A stretch of DNA of 64,000 bases, taken from positions 79,899-143,898 of the forward strand of contig CAZGNV010000002.1 in assembly GCA_964527835.1 (NCBI GenBank). Direction: 5' to 3'. A program made the position numbers and the translations under genes. The DNA comes from JAFDCJ01 sp964527835. GTDB taxonomy: Bacteria; Desulfobacterota; Desulfobacteria; Desulfobacterales; JAFDCJ01. Shown piece after piece: positions 33,857 through 42,850 of the stretch (the first letter of the stretch is position 1; each line of letters begins with the position of its first letter). The notes under the pieces were generated by a model that made no database searches, was not told the origin of the DNA, and was given only the letters and a program-made list of their open reading frames with translations.

Positions 33857-34840
33857 ATGACTCAAAAGTTTAAAACCAAAATCACCGAAATGCTGGGCAT
33901 TGAACATCCCATTATCTGCGGCGGCATGCAGTGGATCAGCCGGGCGGAATTTGTGGCCGAAGTTTGCAACGCCGGGGGCATTGGCTTTATCACCGCTGAA
34001 AGCCTTGAAACCCCGGAAGATCTCAAAGAAGAAATCAAAAAAATCCGGGATCTGACCGACAAGCCATTCGGGGTCAACCTGTCCATGGTGCCTGAATTCG
34101 GACTGCCCGAGCGCACCCTGAAATTTTGCGATGTCGTCGTCGAGCAGGGAGTCAAAGTAGTGGAAACCGCAGGCAGAAGCCCCGAGCCCCTGATGCCCAC
34201 CCTCAAGCAGGCAGATGTAAAAGTCATCCACAAGCTCACCTCGGTCAAACACGCCCTGAGCGCCCAGCGCCTGGGGGTGGATGCCGTCACCATGATCGGT
34301 TTCGGCTCCGGCGGTCATATCGGCAACGACAGTGTGGCCTCGTTCATCCTGCTGCCCAAGGCAATCGAGGCCCTGGATATTCCGGTCATCGCCGGCGGCG
34401 GCATTTGCAACGGCAGGGGGTTTCTGGGTGCCCTGGCCATGGGGGCCGAGGCCGTGCTGATGGGCACCGCCTTCATGATGACCCGGGAGTGCCGGATTCA
34501 CCAGAACATCAAAGACCGTCTGCTGCAGATCAAGGAGACCGATACGGCCCTGCTGCTGACCACCATCATGAACCCGATTCGCTGCATCAAAAACAAGCTG
34601 GCCGAAGAATGCCTGGCCCTCGAGCAGCAGGGAGCCGGATTTGAAGAAATCATCAACACCGTGGCCGGCGGCAAGGGACGGCTGGCCTATGACGGCGGCG
34701 ACCCGGATGCAGCTCCCATTGCCTGCGGCCAGATCGCCGGGCTCATCGACGAGATCAAGTCCATCCGCCAGGTCATCGATGATATCATTTCAGAAGCCGG
34801 CCGGCTGCTGGACCGGCTCAATGGGCTGGCAGCCGGGTAA
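33857..34840 (+). CDS. Nitronate monooxygenase-like NAD(P)H-dependent flavin oxidoreductase
   Basis: The 327-aa TIM-barrel flavoprotein has the family start GIEHPIICGGMQWISRAEF, VCNAGGIGFIT, FGVNLSM, the phosphate-binding GFGSGGHIGND (near residue 148) and IAGGGICNGRGFLGALAMGAEAVLMG (near residue 175). It binds FMN. Besides nitronate monooxygenases, this superfamily includes enoyl-ACP reductase FabK and several CoA-linked oxidoreductases of anaerobes. In a strict anaerobe with CoA genes upstream, an enoyl-CoA reductase role is at least as likely as nitronate oxidation. It ends the catabolic operon; a poly-T stretch follows. Confidence 0.85.
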   Translation: MTQKFKTKITEMLGIEHPIICGGMQWISRAEFVAEVCNAGGIGFITAESLETPEDLKEEIKKIRDLTDKPFGVNLSMVPEFGLPERTLKFCDVVVEQGVKVVETAGRSPEPLMPTLKQADVKVIHKLTSVKHALSAQRLGVDAVTMIGFGSGGHIGNDSVASFILLPKAIEALDIPVIAGGGICNGRGFLGALAMGAEAVLMGTAFMMTRECRIHQNIKDRLLQIKETDTALLLTTIMNPIRCIKNKLAEECLALEQQGAGFEEIINTVAGGKGRLAYDGGDPDAAPIACGQIAGLIDEIKSIRQVIDDIISEAGRLLDRLNGLAAG

Positions 34841-34992
34841 ACCTTGCATTGTTTTTTTTTGTATTTTGTGGCAAGATTTTTTTTAAAATGCCAGCATTCC
34901 CTGTTTTTTATGACTTCTGAATAAGTTGCAGTCGATCCCGCGTAAAATGCATTTTGTTCTGTCTGGTTATGTACTTTCCTGGAGGCATTGGT

Positions 34993-35997
34993 ATGCAGGT
35001 TCTAATCGTCGATCATGAACAGGTCGAGCAGTGGCTGCCGATGGATGCCTGCATGGATGTGATGGAGCAGGCCTTCATCGCGCTGAGCCGCGGCCGGGCT
35101 GTCAACCCGCTGAGGCAGCTGATGTGGTTGGCCGATAAAGCCGGTCTGCTGGCGATGATGCCGGCCGACCCCGGCGACGGCCGGGTGATGGGCATCAAGG
35201 CCATCAGTGTTTTCCCCGGCAACCACGGCACTGAATATGACTCGCACCAGGGAGCGGTGCTGCTGTTTGAAACCGGCAACGGCCGTCTGTTGGCCATGCT
35301 GGATGCCGGCAAGATCACCGCCATCCGCACGGCAGCTGTCAGCGGGGTGGCCACCCGGCTGCTGGCCAGAAAAGATGCCGTCGAACTGGCAATCCTGGGA
35401 TCCGGTGTGCAGGCCGCTACCCATATCGATGCCATGCGTCAGGCCAGGAATATTCAGCGGGTGCGGGTGTGGAGCCGCACGCCCGGCCATGCCCGGCAAT
35501 TTGCCGCCCGGGAGGCAAAGCGCTGCAATCTTTGTGTTCAGGCAGTTGACAGCGCCCGGGAGGCGGTCGACGGGGCCGACATCATCTGCACGGTCACCGC
35601 GGCGGGCGAACCGGTGCTGCAAGGCGACTGGGTCGCACCGGGAACCCACATCAATGCCGTGGGTTCCAGTGTCCCCTTTGCCCGGGAACTGGACACGGCC
35701 GCCGTGGTAAAATCGAAACTGTTTGTGGACCGCCGCGAATCCACCCTCAACGAAGCTGGGGATTTTCTTTTTCCCAAAAAAGAAGGGGCGATCGATGATG
35801 ATCACATCCTCGGTGAAATCGGCGATCTGCTGGCAGAAAAAATCAAGGGGCGCACCTCGCCTGAGGACGTGACCTTGTTTAAATCCCTCGGGTTGGCCAT
35901 GGAAGATGTGGCCGCGGCCCACTATATCTACCGCAAAATGACCGCGCAGGGCGCTGGTGCGCGGGTTGAATTCAATGCTGTTAAAGAATCTTTTTAA
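34993..35997 (+). CDS. Ornithine cyclodeaminase / mu-crystallin family protein
   Basis: The 334-aa protein has the NAD-binding fold of the ornithine cyclodeaminase/mu-crystallin family: RTAAVSGVATRLLA (near residue 107), GSGVQAATHIDAM (near residue 124) and a substrate-binding GIKAISVFPGN (near residue 64). Members deaminate ornithine to proline or reduce/oxidise imino acids such as alanine or ketimines. ATG 34993 has GGAGG eight bases upstream. Its end overlaps the start of the next gene by 23 bases. Substrate cannot be assigned. Confidence 0.82.
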   Translation: MQVLIVDHEQVEQWLPMDACMDVMEQAFIALSRGRAVNPLRQLMWLADKAGLLAMMPADPGDGRVMGIKAISVFPGNHGTEYDSHQGAVLLFETGNGRLLAMLDAGKITAIRTAAVSGVATRLLARKDAVELAILGSGVQAATHIDAMRQARNIQRVRVWSRTPGHARQFAAREAKRCNLCVQAVDSAREAVDGADIICTVTAAGEPVLQGDWVAPGTHINAVGSSVPFARELDTAAVVKSKLFVDRRESTLNEAGDFLFPKKEGAIDDDHILGEIGDLLAEKIKGRTSPEDVTLFKSLGLAMEDVAAAHYIYRKMTAQGAGARVEFNAVKESF

Positions 35998-38539
35998 GCA
36001 CTGGACTTACCAGTTTTTTGCCCCCGGCACCGTTTTGAAGGCCAAATACAAGGCCTTCAAATCCCTTCTCAGCCATGACAAGCGGGCCCATGAACTGCTG
36101 GCGGAGCTAGAAGAAATTTATTACGGCCAGCATAAAGTCGATTTTATCGTCATCGAAAACAAATACCGCGAATTTTTCGACTGTGTGCTGGGCATTGTCC
36201 AGGATCTGGATGGAGTCTGCCCGAACCGCTACCGGGACTTGAAAAAATATGCAAAAAAATTTGATTCCTTCATCCGCTTCGTGCTGGCAGCCCAACCATG
36301 CGACACCTCACCGCCTTTTGCCATCCCCTTGTCTGACATTCCGCCCGATGGTGGGCAGCTGGTGGGCGGCAAAGCCTGGAACCTGGGCGTCATCGAAAGA
36401 CAGCTGCACCTTCCGGTCCCGCCTGGCTTTGTCATCACCACCCATGCCTTCCATCGCTTTATCGAGCACAATCGTCTCAGGCCGGCCATCGACGCCGCCC
36501 TGGCCGGGCTCGATGTCCAATCCAGCACCTCGCTGAATGCCGTCTCCCGCCGTCTGACCGCCCTGGTTGCAGCGGCTGAAATTCCCACGGATGTTGAAGA
36601 AGCCATCCGCAGCGCCTACAGCTGGCTGGCTGAAGCCGAGGGTCAAAATGTGCGCATCAGCATGCGCAGCAGTGCAGTCAGTGAAGACAGCCGGTCGTCT
36701 TTTGCCGGCCAGTACCGCACGGTTTTAAATGTTGAAAAAGATGGGATCCTCGATGCCTACAAGGCCGTCATCGCCAGCAAGTATGCACCCACGGCGCTAT
36801 ACTACCGGGTCAACCACGGACTGCTGGATGCCGACACTCCCATGGCCGTGCTGGCGCTAAAAATGATCGACGCCAAATCCAGCGGGGTCATGTATACCCG
36901 CGACCTTGAAACGCCGGAATCTGAAAATTTGAGCATCCACTCCATCTGGGGGCTGGGAGAACTGCTGGTGGCAGGCAAGACCGCGGCCGATGTGATCAGC
37001 ATCTGCCGGCAGCCGCAGCCGAAGGTGGTCTCCAGAAGGTCCGGCGCCAAACCTCGGCAGATGATCTTTTCTGCCAGTCGTAAAACCGAAGTTGTACCGG
37101 TGCAGCCCCACAGCGCCCTGGCGCCTGCACTCGACGATGCCGGGGCGCTGATTCTCGCCCGGTGGGGCATCAAACTGGAATCGCACTTCGGCCAGCCCCA
37201 GGATGTCGAGTGGTGCCGGGACAGCCGGGACAGACTTTTTCTGCTGCAGTCCAGGCCCCTTCAAACCGGCGACATCCATTTGGCCGAACCGCCGGTGTGC
37301 AACTTTGAGGATGTGCAAAACCCCGTGCTGCTCTCCGGCGGGGAAAGGGCCGCAGCCGGAATCGGGGGCGGCCGGGTTTTCAAAATCCAGCGCGAAGAAG
37401 ATCTCGAGGCACTGGAGGCGGGGGCCGTGCTCGTGGCCCGCAACGCCTCACCGCGTTACGTCCGGGTCATGGACCGGCTCAACGCGGTGGTGACCGACAC
37501 CGGCAGCACTGCCGGGCATTTTGCCTCGGTGGCGCGCGAATTCGGGGTGCCGACCATCGTTAACACCGCCACAGCCTTCGAATTCCTGTCCCACGGCCAG
37601 GAAGTTACCGTGCATGCGGACGAAAAAAAAGTTTACCGGGGCCTGGTGCCGTCCATGCTGGAAAGTCCCTGTGCCCGGGTCAACCTGATGACCGACAGTC
37701 CCTTCATGCGCAAAATGACCTACCTGATGAGCTTTGTTTCACCGCTGGAACTGCTGGACCCCCAGGCGGCTTCCTTTAAACCGGAGGGCTGCCGTTCATT
37801 TCACGACATCATCCGTTTTTGCCATGAAAAAGCCGTCGGTGAAATGTTTCACATTTCCACCGGGCGGATGCGCAAAACAGGGGCGGCCAAAAAGCTGAAG
37901 TCGCCGATCCCCATGCTTTTCTATGTCATTGACCTGGGAGGAGGGCTAAACGAGAACGCGCAGGATCAAAAAGAGGTCGCCCATGATGACATCACCTGCG
38001 CTCCCCTTAAGGCATTGTTGCAGGGACTTGGACACCCGGGTATCCGCTGGGGGGAGTTTACCCATTTTGACTGGGCGGCCCATGACAAAATCGTGATGAG
38101 CGGCGGCATTATCAGCCCGAAGGCCGCCATGTTCGCCAGCCATGCCGTTGTCTCCCATGATTATGTCAATTTGAACCTGCGCTTCGGCTATCACTTTGTC
38201 ATCGTGGACAGCCTGTGCACGGAGGCCGCCGGAGACAACTATGTGCTTTTCCGCTTTTCCGGCGGCGGGGCCGATTTGGATCAGAGAATTTTGAGAGCGG
38301 ATTTTCTGGGCAGGGTTTTAGATGCAATGAGTTTTGCGGTCAGTAAAAAAAGCGACCTGGTCGACGGCCAGCTGAAAGGCACGGATAAAGAAACGACCCT
38401 CGCAAAACTGGATCTGCTCGGCCGCCTGCTGGGCGCCACGCGCCTGATGGACATGTATCTCAAGGACGCCTCGCAGCTCGACGGTTTTGTCAGCGACTTC
38501 GTGAACGGCCGCTATCATTTCGCATCGGTGGAGGAATGA
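35975..38539 (+). CDS. PEP-synthase-like protein: ATP-grasp (PPDK_N) + His mobile domain + unknown C-terminal domain
   Basis: The 854-aa protein resembles phosphoenolpyruvate synthase in two of three modules. An ATP-binding domain (about residues 110-420) contains GGKAWNLGVI and SMRSSAVSEDSRSSFAGQY. It is followed by the phosphohistidine mobile domain (about 480-570) with TDTGSTAGHFASVAREFGVPTIV, where His is kept. The C-terminal PEP/pyruvate TIM barrel is absent; instead there is a ~280-aa domain containing CRSFHDIIRFCHE. Swivelling phosphotransferases of this layout phosphorylate substrates other than pyruvate. An N-terminal ~90-residue helical region is also non-standard. The ATG lies inside the cyclodeaminase gene's end; an in-frame GTG is at 35957. 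Confidence 0.8.
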   Translation: MLLKNLFKHWTYQFFAPGTVLKAKYKAFKSLLSHDKRAHELLAELEEIYYGQHKVDFIVIENKYREFFDCVLGIVQDLDGVCPNRYRDLKKYAKKFDSFIRFVLAAQPCDTSPPFAIPLSDIPPDGGQLVGGKAWNLGVIERQLHLPVPPGFVITTHAFHRFIEHNRLRPAIDAALAGLDVQSSTSLNAVSRRLTALVAAAEIPTDVEEAIRSAYSWLAEAEGQNVRISMRSSAVSEDSRSSFAGQYRTVLNVEKDGILDAYKAVIASKYAPTALYYRVNHGLLDADTPMAVLALKMIDAKSSGVMYTRDLETPESENLSIHSIWGLGELLVAGKTAADVISICRQPQPKVVSRRSGAKPRQMIFSASRKTEVVPVQPHSALAPALDDAGALILARWGIKLESHFGQPQDVEWCRDSRDRLFLLQSRPLQTGDIHLAEPPVCNFEDVQNPVLLSGGERAAAGIGGGRVFKIQREEDLEALEAGAVLVARNASPRYVRVMDRLNAVVTDTGSTAGHFASVAREFGVPTIVNTATAFEFLSHGQEVTVHADEKKVYRGLVPSMLESPCARVNLMTDSPFMRKMTYLMSFVSPLELLDPQAASFKPEGCRSFHDIIRFCHEKAVGEMFHISTGRMRKTGAAKKLKSPIPMLFYVIDLGGGLNENAQDQKEVAHDDITCAPLKALLQGLGHPGIRWGEFTHFDWAAHDKIVMSGGIISPKAAMFASHAVVSHDYVNLNLRFGYHFVIVDSLCTEAAGDNYVLFRFSGGGADLDQRILRADFLGRVLDAMSFAVSKKSDLVDGQLKGTDKETTLAKLDLLGRLLGATRLMDMYLKDASQLDGFVSDFVNGRYHFASVEE

Positions 38540-38644
38540 ACTGCCCCGCTGCAAGCAACGGGGTATCAATCGCAATATTTACAATCGACCCAAGGGGCGG
38601 GGAATTAAACACTTGTCCGCCTCTGGCGGATTAACAAAAAAACG

Positions 38645-39724
38645 ATGTCCGGCTACCAGATCACATGGATAACGGATCATATCGCGGTGGGTTCGGCCCC
38701 CATGTCCTATGACGACCTGGACGCCATCCGCGCCCAAGGGGTGGATGCCATCGTCAATCTGTGCGGCGAGTTTTGCGACCTGTATGAAATCGAGGAAAAA
38801 ACGGGCTTTGAAGTCTACTATCTTCCGATCCCCGATGAAAGCGCGCCGGATATGGAAGACATGGAAAAAGCCCTGGCATGGCTGGATGAGGCCGTTTACC
38901 TGGGAAAAAAAATCCTGGTCCACTGCCGGTTCGGCATCGGCCGCACCGGCACCTTTGTCACCGCGTATCTGATCCGCAAAGGGCTGGGGTTGAAGCTTGC
39001 CGCCCGGAAACTGAAAAAAAGCCGGGCCAACCCTTCCGCCTACAGTCAATGGCGGCTGGTTAAAAAATACAGCAAAAAAACGGGGGTGCTCAAAATCAGG
39101 GAACCTTCCCTGGAAAGCGGTAATGTGGTTGATCTGAGCACCTATTTTGCGGAATACGAGGCCCTGATTCGCAAAACCACTGTCGATATCGATACCGCAC
39201 GCAAATCAACCCCCGGATTTTCAAGCTGCGGTGATCAGAGCGATAGTTGCTGCCGCCGGTACTTCGAAGTCCAGCTGATCGAGGCCATTTACCTGAACAA
39301 CCGCATGAACCGCTTTTTGAAAAGCGGGCTGCGGGCCCGGGTCATCCGCGATGCGGTGCTGGTCTCCCGCCGGACAGCCGGACTGCAAAGACAGCTTGCA
39401 GCCCGCGGCCGCAGTGAAAAGGAAAACCAAAAGGCATTGGCCGAAGCTTATGGCCGACAGGCGCTGGACTGTCCACTGAATCACGACCATCGCTGTCTGC
39501 TTTGCGACTACCGGCCCATCAGCTGCAGGATCCACGGTCTGCCCGCAGGTGTGATCGATACCGACTTTATCATCACCATGCTGCAGGATCTGTCACGCAA
39601 CGTATTTTTTTCTTTTTCAGGATTTTTTCTGGACAATGAGCAGCTGTCTTTTTCCCTGGCCGATACGGTCTCAGGCAGGTTCGTCCAGCAGTATTTTTAC
39701 TACCTGGCCGATTTGCAGCGCTGA
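38645..39724 (+). CDS. Dual-specificity protein phosphatase fused to a YkgJ-like Cys-cluster domain
   Basis: The 359-aa protein begins with a tyrosine/dual-specificity phosphatase domain (about residues 1-140). The signature loop is LVHCRFGIGRTGTFV (HCx5R, near residue 97) with a general-acid Asp in PDESAPDMEDM. The second half (about 190-359) has several Cys: FSSCGDQSDSCCRRYF and CPLNHDHRCLLCDYRPISCRIHGLP, which is the YkgJ/UPF0153-type metal or Fe-S binding pattern. Such fusions are unusual. The partner gene upstream is the PEP-synthase-like protein, so phosphate-transfer signalling is suggested. ATG 38645 lacks a strong ribosome-binding site. Confidence 0.8.
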   Translation: MSGYQITWITDHIAVGSAPMSYDDLDAIRAQGVDAIVNLCGEFCDLYEIEEKTGFEVYYLPIPDESAPDMEDMEKALAWLDEAVYLGKKILVHCRFGIGRTGTFVTAYLIRKGLGLKLAARKLKKSRANPSAYSQWRLVKKYSKKTGVLKIREPSLESGNVVDLSTYFAEYEALIRKTTVDIDTARKSTPGFSSCGDQSDSCCRRYFEVQLIEAIYLNNRMNRFLKSGLRARVIRDAVLVSRRTAGLQRQLAARGRSEKENQKALAEAYGRQALDCPLNHDHRCLLCDYRPISCRIHGLPAGVIDTDFIITMLQDLSRNVFFSFSGFFLDNEQLSFSLADTVSGRFVQQYFYYLADLQR

Positions 39725-39785
39725 ACGGTCTGCCGCCTCCGCCTGCCACCGGGATGTCCGGAATCTTTTTTGCCGGCAGCGGCCG

Positions 39786-40145
39786 TCATGACTGCAGCAC
39801 CCGCGCCACTTTTTCTTCCAGCTCTTCATTGTCGATGGGCTTGACGCAGTATTCGCAGGCCCCCAGTTTCAAAGAGGCCTGGGCGGTTTCCAGGGTCGGA
39901 TAGCCGGTGAGCATGATGGCGCGCATGGAAGGGGTGATCTTTTTCAGCTCTTCGAGCACTTCCACGCCGCTCATCTTTTTGAGCTTGATATCCAGAATGG
40001 CGAGGTCCACTGTATTGGAGCGGGCATAGTCCAGTGCGTCTTCCTCCTCGGTAAACCCGATGATTTCACGGTCGTCCTGCCGCAAAATACGCTTGATGAG
40101 GGTTACCGCATCCAGCACATCGTCCAGCACCAATATTCTGATCAT
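39786..40145 (-). CDS. Stand-alone response regulator receiver domain
   Basis: This 119-aa protein is a lone CheY-like receiver. It shows the acidic pair in ILVLDDV, the phosphoacceptor Asp in LAILDIKLKKMSG (near residue 51), MLTGYPTLETAQAS with the switch Thr, and the Lys in YCVKPID (near residue 102). No output domain is attached, so it works through protein contacts or phosphotransfer. The start at 40145 has GGGAG upstream. No kinase is adjacent. It lies downstream of the minus-strand redox operon, separated by a hairpin element. Confidence 0.85.
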   Translation of the reverse strand: MIRILVLDDVLDAVTLIKRILRQDDREIIGFTEEEDALDYARSNTVDLAILDIKLKKMSGVEVLEELKKITPSMRAIMLTGYPTLETAQASLKLGACEYCVKPIDNEELEEKVARVLQS

Positions 40146-40196
40146 TTTCGGTCTCCCGCTTGCCAACAGGCGGTTTTACCTTAATGTTACAAAAGT

Positions 40197-40283
40197 CGGA
40201 GGGCTTCAGAGCCAAGGCGTCAAGGGTGAAGTCGTATAAGTATTCTTCGAACCCTTGACAACACTGGATCTGAAATCCTCCGG
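40197..40283. repeat. Long hairpin element with conserved-type loop (family D)
   Basis: An imperfect ~37-base stem runs from CGGAGGGCTTCAGAGCC to the complementary TCTGAAATCCTCCGG, with GTCAAGGGTgAAG pairing to CTTcgAACCCTTGAC. The loop is TCGTATAAGTATT. Weaker outer arms TAATGTTACAAAAGT and ACTTTTGTC...GAACATTA extend the symmetry to about 40180-40385. It occupies the 275-base gap between the receiver gene and the 70-aa gene. Confidence 0.6.
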
Positions 40284-40420
40284 CTTTCCCGGAGGGTAAA
40301 CAACATGACATAAAAAGATCCCTTCCTTTGAATTCACCAAATAATGTTCCCATTATGATCACTTTTGTCATAGCAGAACATTAGATATCGTTTGTCATGT
40401 TGTTTATGTAACGTTGAGGT

Positions 40421-40633
40421 TTAATCTTCCAGGGGCCTAAGGCAGTCCTGGGGGAAACGATGGGTGCCCAGTTCATCCAGGCTGACTTCAACCAGGGCAT
40501 CCGGATCGTTTTTGGTCATGTCCGGATCGGTGATGATGCCATGGGCGCCCACATACTGATCCATGTAGCTTTCCCAGCTGTCATCATCTGATTTGCGATA
40601 GACTTCAACCCGTTGTCCCTTGCGAAAAATCAT
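40421..40633 (-). CDS. Small hypothetical protein, last gene of the redox operon
   Basis: This 70-aa acidic protein starts at ATG 40633 behind GAGGAAAG, 40 bases after the flavoprotein gene. It reads MIFRKGQRVEVYRKSDDDSW at the start and has a beta-rich, SH3-like feel (GAHGIITDPDMTKNDPDALVEV). No cysteine cluster. Function unknown; position suggests an accessory to the redox complex. Confidence 0.55.
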   Translation of the reverse strand: MIFRKGQRVEVYRKSDDDSWESYMDQYVGAHGIITDPDMTKNDPDALVEVSLDELGTHRFPQDCLRPLED

Positions 40634-40673
40634 GCTTTCCTCCTTGACGACCTTAACGGTTATCAATCGGCGT

Positions 40674-42833
40674 TCATGTGCCCGGCGGTTTGCTGCTGTC
40701 AAAAACAGCCACTTTTTTGCGGGCACATTTTTCGCACAGGGCGTGCCCGCCGGATACCTGCGCCATCATACCAGTCTTTTTCTGAATATAGTCAAGATAC
40801 TTGGCCGGACCGAGCACCGCCCCGCAGCCTTCACAATAGAGCAGTTTCTGGCGGTTTAAAATCGTTCCGCATAAAGACAGCACCCGCTCCCCTTCGCGAT
40901 CCTCGATGCGCATGGCCTCATTGGGGCAGTTTTCGGCGCAGGCGCCGCAGGCGATGCAGCGCTCTTCGGTCTGCCGGAAATCGGTTTTCACCGGGTGGTC
41001 AAAATTCAGGTAGCCCAGCTGCAGGGCGTTGATCTCCATCTTGTCCCGGCAGACCGCCACGCAGTCCCCGCAGCGGCGGCAGATATCGCAGCGCAGGCAA
41101 CGGCGCGCCTCTTCGCGCACCATGTTTTCCGAATAACCCAGCTCCACCTGCTGGAAGGTCGTGCGCCGCCGGTCAATGTTCAGCAACGGCATCTCGGGGC
41201 GCTTCAAAACCATCTTGGTGCTGGCGGGGACCTCGATCCAGTCGGTTCTGTGGCGCCGCACGGGCACCGGCGGCATTTTGGGCTGAGGGATGCCCGACAG
41301 GTAGCGGTCAATGGCATCGGCCGCCTTTTTGCCGCCGCCGATGGCCTCGATGACGGTGGCCGGCCCCAAAACCGCATCGCCGGCGGCAAATACCCCTTCC
41401 AGGGAGGTTTCCATGCTGGCCATGCCGACCTGAATCGTTTTGCGCCGGGTCCACTTGAGTCCTGAAAGCTCCTGAACGCAGCTACTTTCCACGACCTGGC
41501 CGATGGCCGGAATCACCGCATCGGCATCCATGAAAAAATCGCTGCCTTCCACGGGGACCGGGGATTTGCGGTTACTGCCCTTGCGGGCGATCAGTTCGGC
41601 CCGCAGGCATTTGAGCGCCGTCACCCGTCCGTTTTCTCCCACGACCTCGATGGGCACCGTCAGAAACGAAAATTTGACGCCTTCTTCCTCGGCCTGCTCG
41701 ACTTCTTCTTCATCGGCCGGCATTTCCGCCCGTGATCGCCGATAGGCAATCATCACCTCCTCGCTTCCCAGCCGGATACAGGTCCTGGCCACGTCAATGG
41801 CCACATTGCCCCCGCCGATGACCACCACTTTTTTGCCGGGCATGTGCCGTTCTCCCAGGGCTACATTCTTCAGCAGCTCGATAGCATCAACCACCTGGGG
41901 AAAATCTTGTTCGCCGGGGATCCCCAGCTTGAAAGTGCCGTGCGCCCCGATGGCGACAAAAAAAGCCTCGAAGCCTTCTTTTTTGAGCTGCTCAAAGGTG
42001 ACATCATCCCCAAAACGGGTATTGTAGACAAATTCGACTCCCAGCGCTTCGATCATGGCCACTTCGCGGTCGATGACCTCCCGGGGCAGGCGATAGCGCG
42101 GAATGCCCACCATCATCATCCCGCCGGCCATGGGCAGCGCTTCGATGACCCGTACGCGGTAACCCATGAGGGCCAGGTAATAGGCCGCGGTCATCCCGGC
42201 CGGACCGGCACCGATGATGCAGACCTGGCGGTTTTTATCCGGCTGCCGCACGGGATTTGCATAGCGCCGGTCGGAAAACGCCCGTTCGGCGGCAAAGGCT
42301 TTCAGGAATTTAATGGACACGGGGGTGTCGATGCGTCCCCGGACACACATGAATTCACAGGGCCGCGTGCAGACCAGGCCGCACACCCAGGGAAACGGGT
42401 TGTCCTCGCGGATGACCTCGATGGCCTCGGCATCCTTGCCGTGGCCGATCAGGGTGACATAGGTGGGGACATCGATGCCGGCCGGACATGCCATCTGGCA
42501 GGGCGCCGGCGCCAGCTTGATGCAGTCCCCGGTGGCACAGTTATGGGTTTCGATGTGGCTTGCAAAGACTTCCCGGTGGTCATCAACGGCGGAGCGGATA
42601 TAATTTCCAGTCTCAACGCCGGCATCGTCGGGCCCCTGTTCGATCAGCTCCCGGCTCAGCGATTCCACCGCAGGCAGGTGGTCCTCCCCCCCCCGGCCCC
42701 AGGCGATGTCATCGATCAATTGCCGGATCTCTTCGACAATCCGTCTGCTCTTGGGGTGTTTCAGACGACCGGAGTTTAAAATCTCATCCAGCCACACCTC
42801 GGTGGTGCGGACCGGGCAGGTTGTTGCGGGCAT
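40674..42833 (-). CDS. GltD/NfnB-like FAD-NAD(P)H oxidoreductase with multiple Fe-S clusters
   Basis: The 719-aa protein has four parts. The ~110-aa N-terminal helical region resembles the NuoF Fe-S tail. The DPYD-type Fe-S domain has CQMACPAGIDVPTY and CGLVCTRPCEFMC (about residues 113-165). The FAD/NAD(P)-binding core has GAGPAGMTAAYYLALMGYRV (near residue 210) and VIGGGNVAIDVARTCIRLG (near residue 343). The tail has further clusters: CLRCDICRRCGDCVAVC and CIACGACAENCPNEAM. It ends with a CxxC...CxxC module (YCEGCGAVLGPAKYLDYI ... CEKC) shared with two neighbours. It likely links NAD(P)H to the ferredoxin-type subunits of the complex, possibly by electron bifurcation as in NfnAB; that is inference. 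Confidence 0.87.
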   Translation of the reverse strand: MPATTCPVRTTEVWLDEILNSGRLKHPKSRRIVEEIRQLIDDIAWGRGGEDHLPAVESLSRELIEQGPDDAGVETGNYIRSAVDDHREVFASHIETHNCATGDCIKLAPAPCQMACPAGIDVPTYVTLIGHGKDAEAIEVIREDNPFPWVCGLVCTRPCEFMCVRGRIDTPVSIKFLKAFAAERAFSDRRYANPVRQPDKNRQVCIIGAGPAGMTAAYYLALMGYRVRVIEALPMAGGMMMVGIPRYRLPREVIDREVAMIEALGVEFVYNTRFGDDVTFEQLKKEGFEAFFVAIGAHGTFKLGIPGEQDFPQVVDAIELLKNVALGERHMPGKKVVVIGGGNVAIDVARTCIRLGSEEVMIAYRRSRAEMPADEEEVEQAEEEGVKFSFLTVPIEVVGENGRVTALKCLRAELIARKGSNRKSPVPVEGSDFFMDADAVIPAIGQVVESSCVQELSGLKWTRRKTIQVGMASMETSLEGVFAAGDAVLGPATVIEAIGGGKKAADAIDRYLSGIPQPKMPPVPVRRHRTDWIEVPASTKMVLKRPEMPLLNIDRRRTTFQQVELGYSENMVREEARRCLRCDICRRCGDCVAVCRDKMEINALQLGYLNFDHPVKTDFRQTEERCIACGACAENCPNEAMRIEDREGERVLSLCGTILNRQKLLYCEGCGAVLGPAKYLDYIQKKTGMMAQVSGGHALCEKCARKKVAVFDSSKPPGT

Positions 42834-42850
42834 GGTTACCTTCCTTTACC

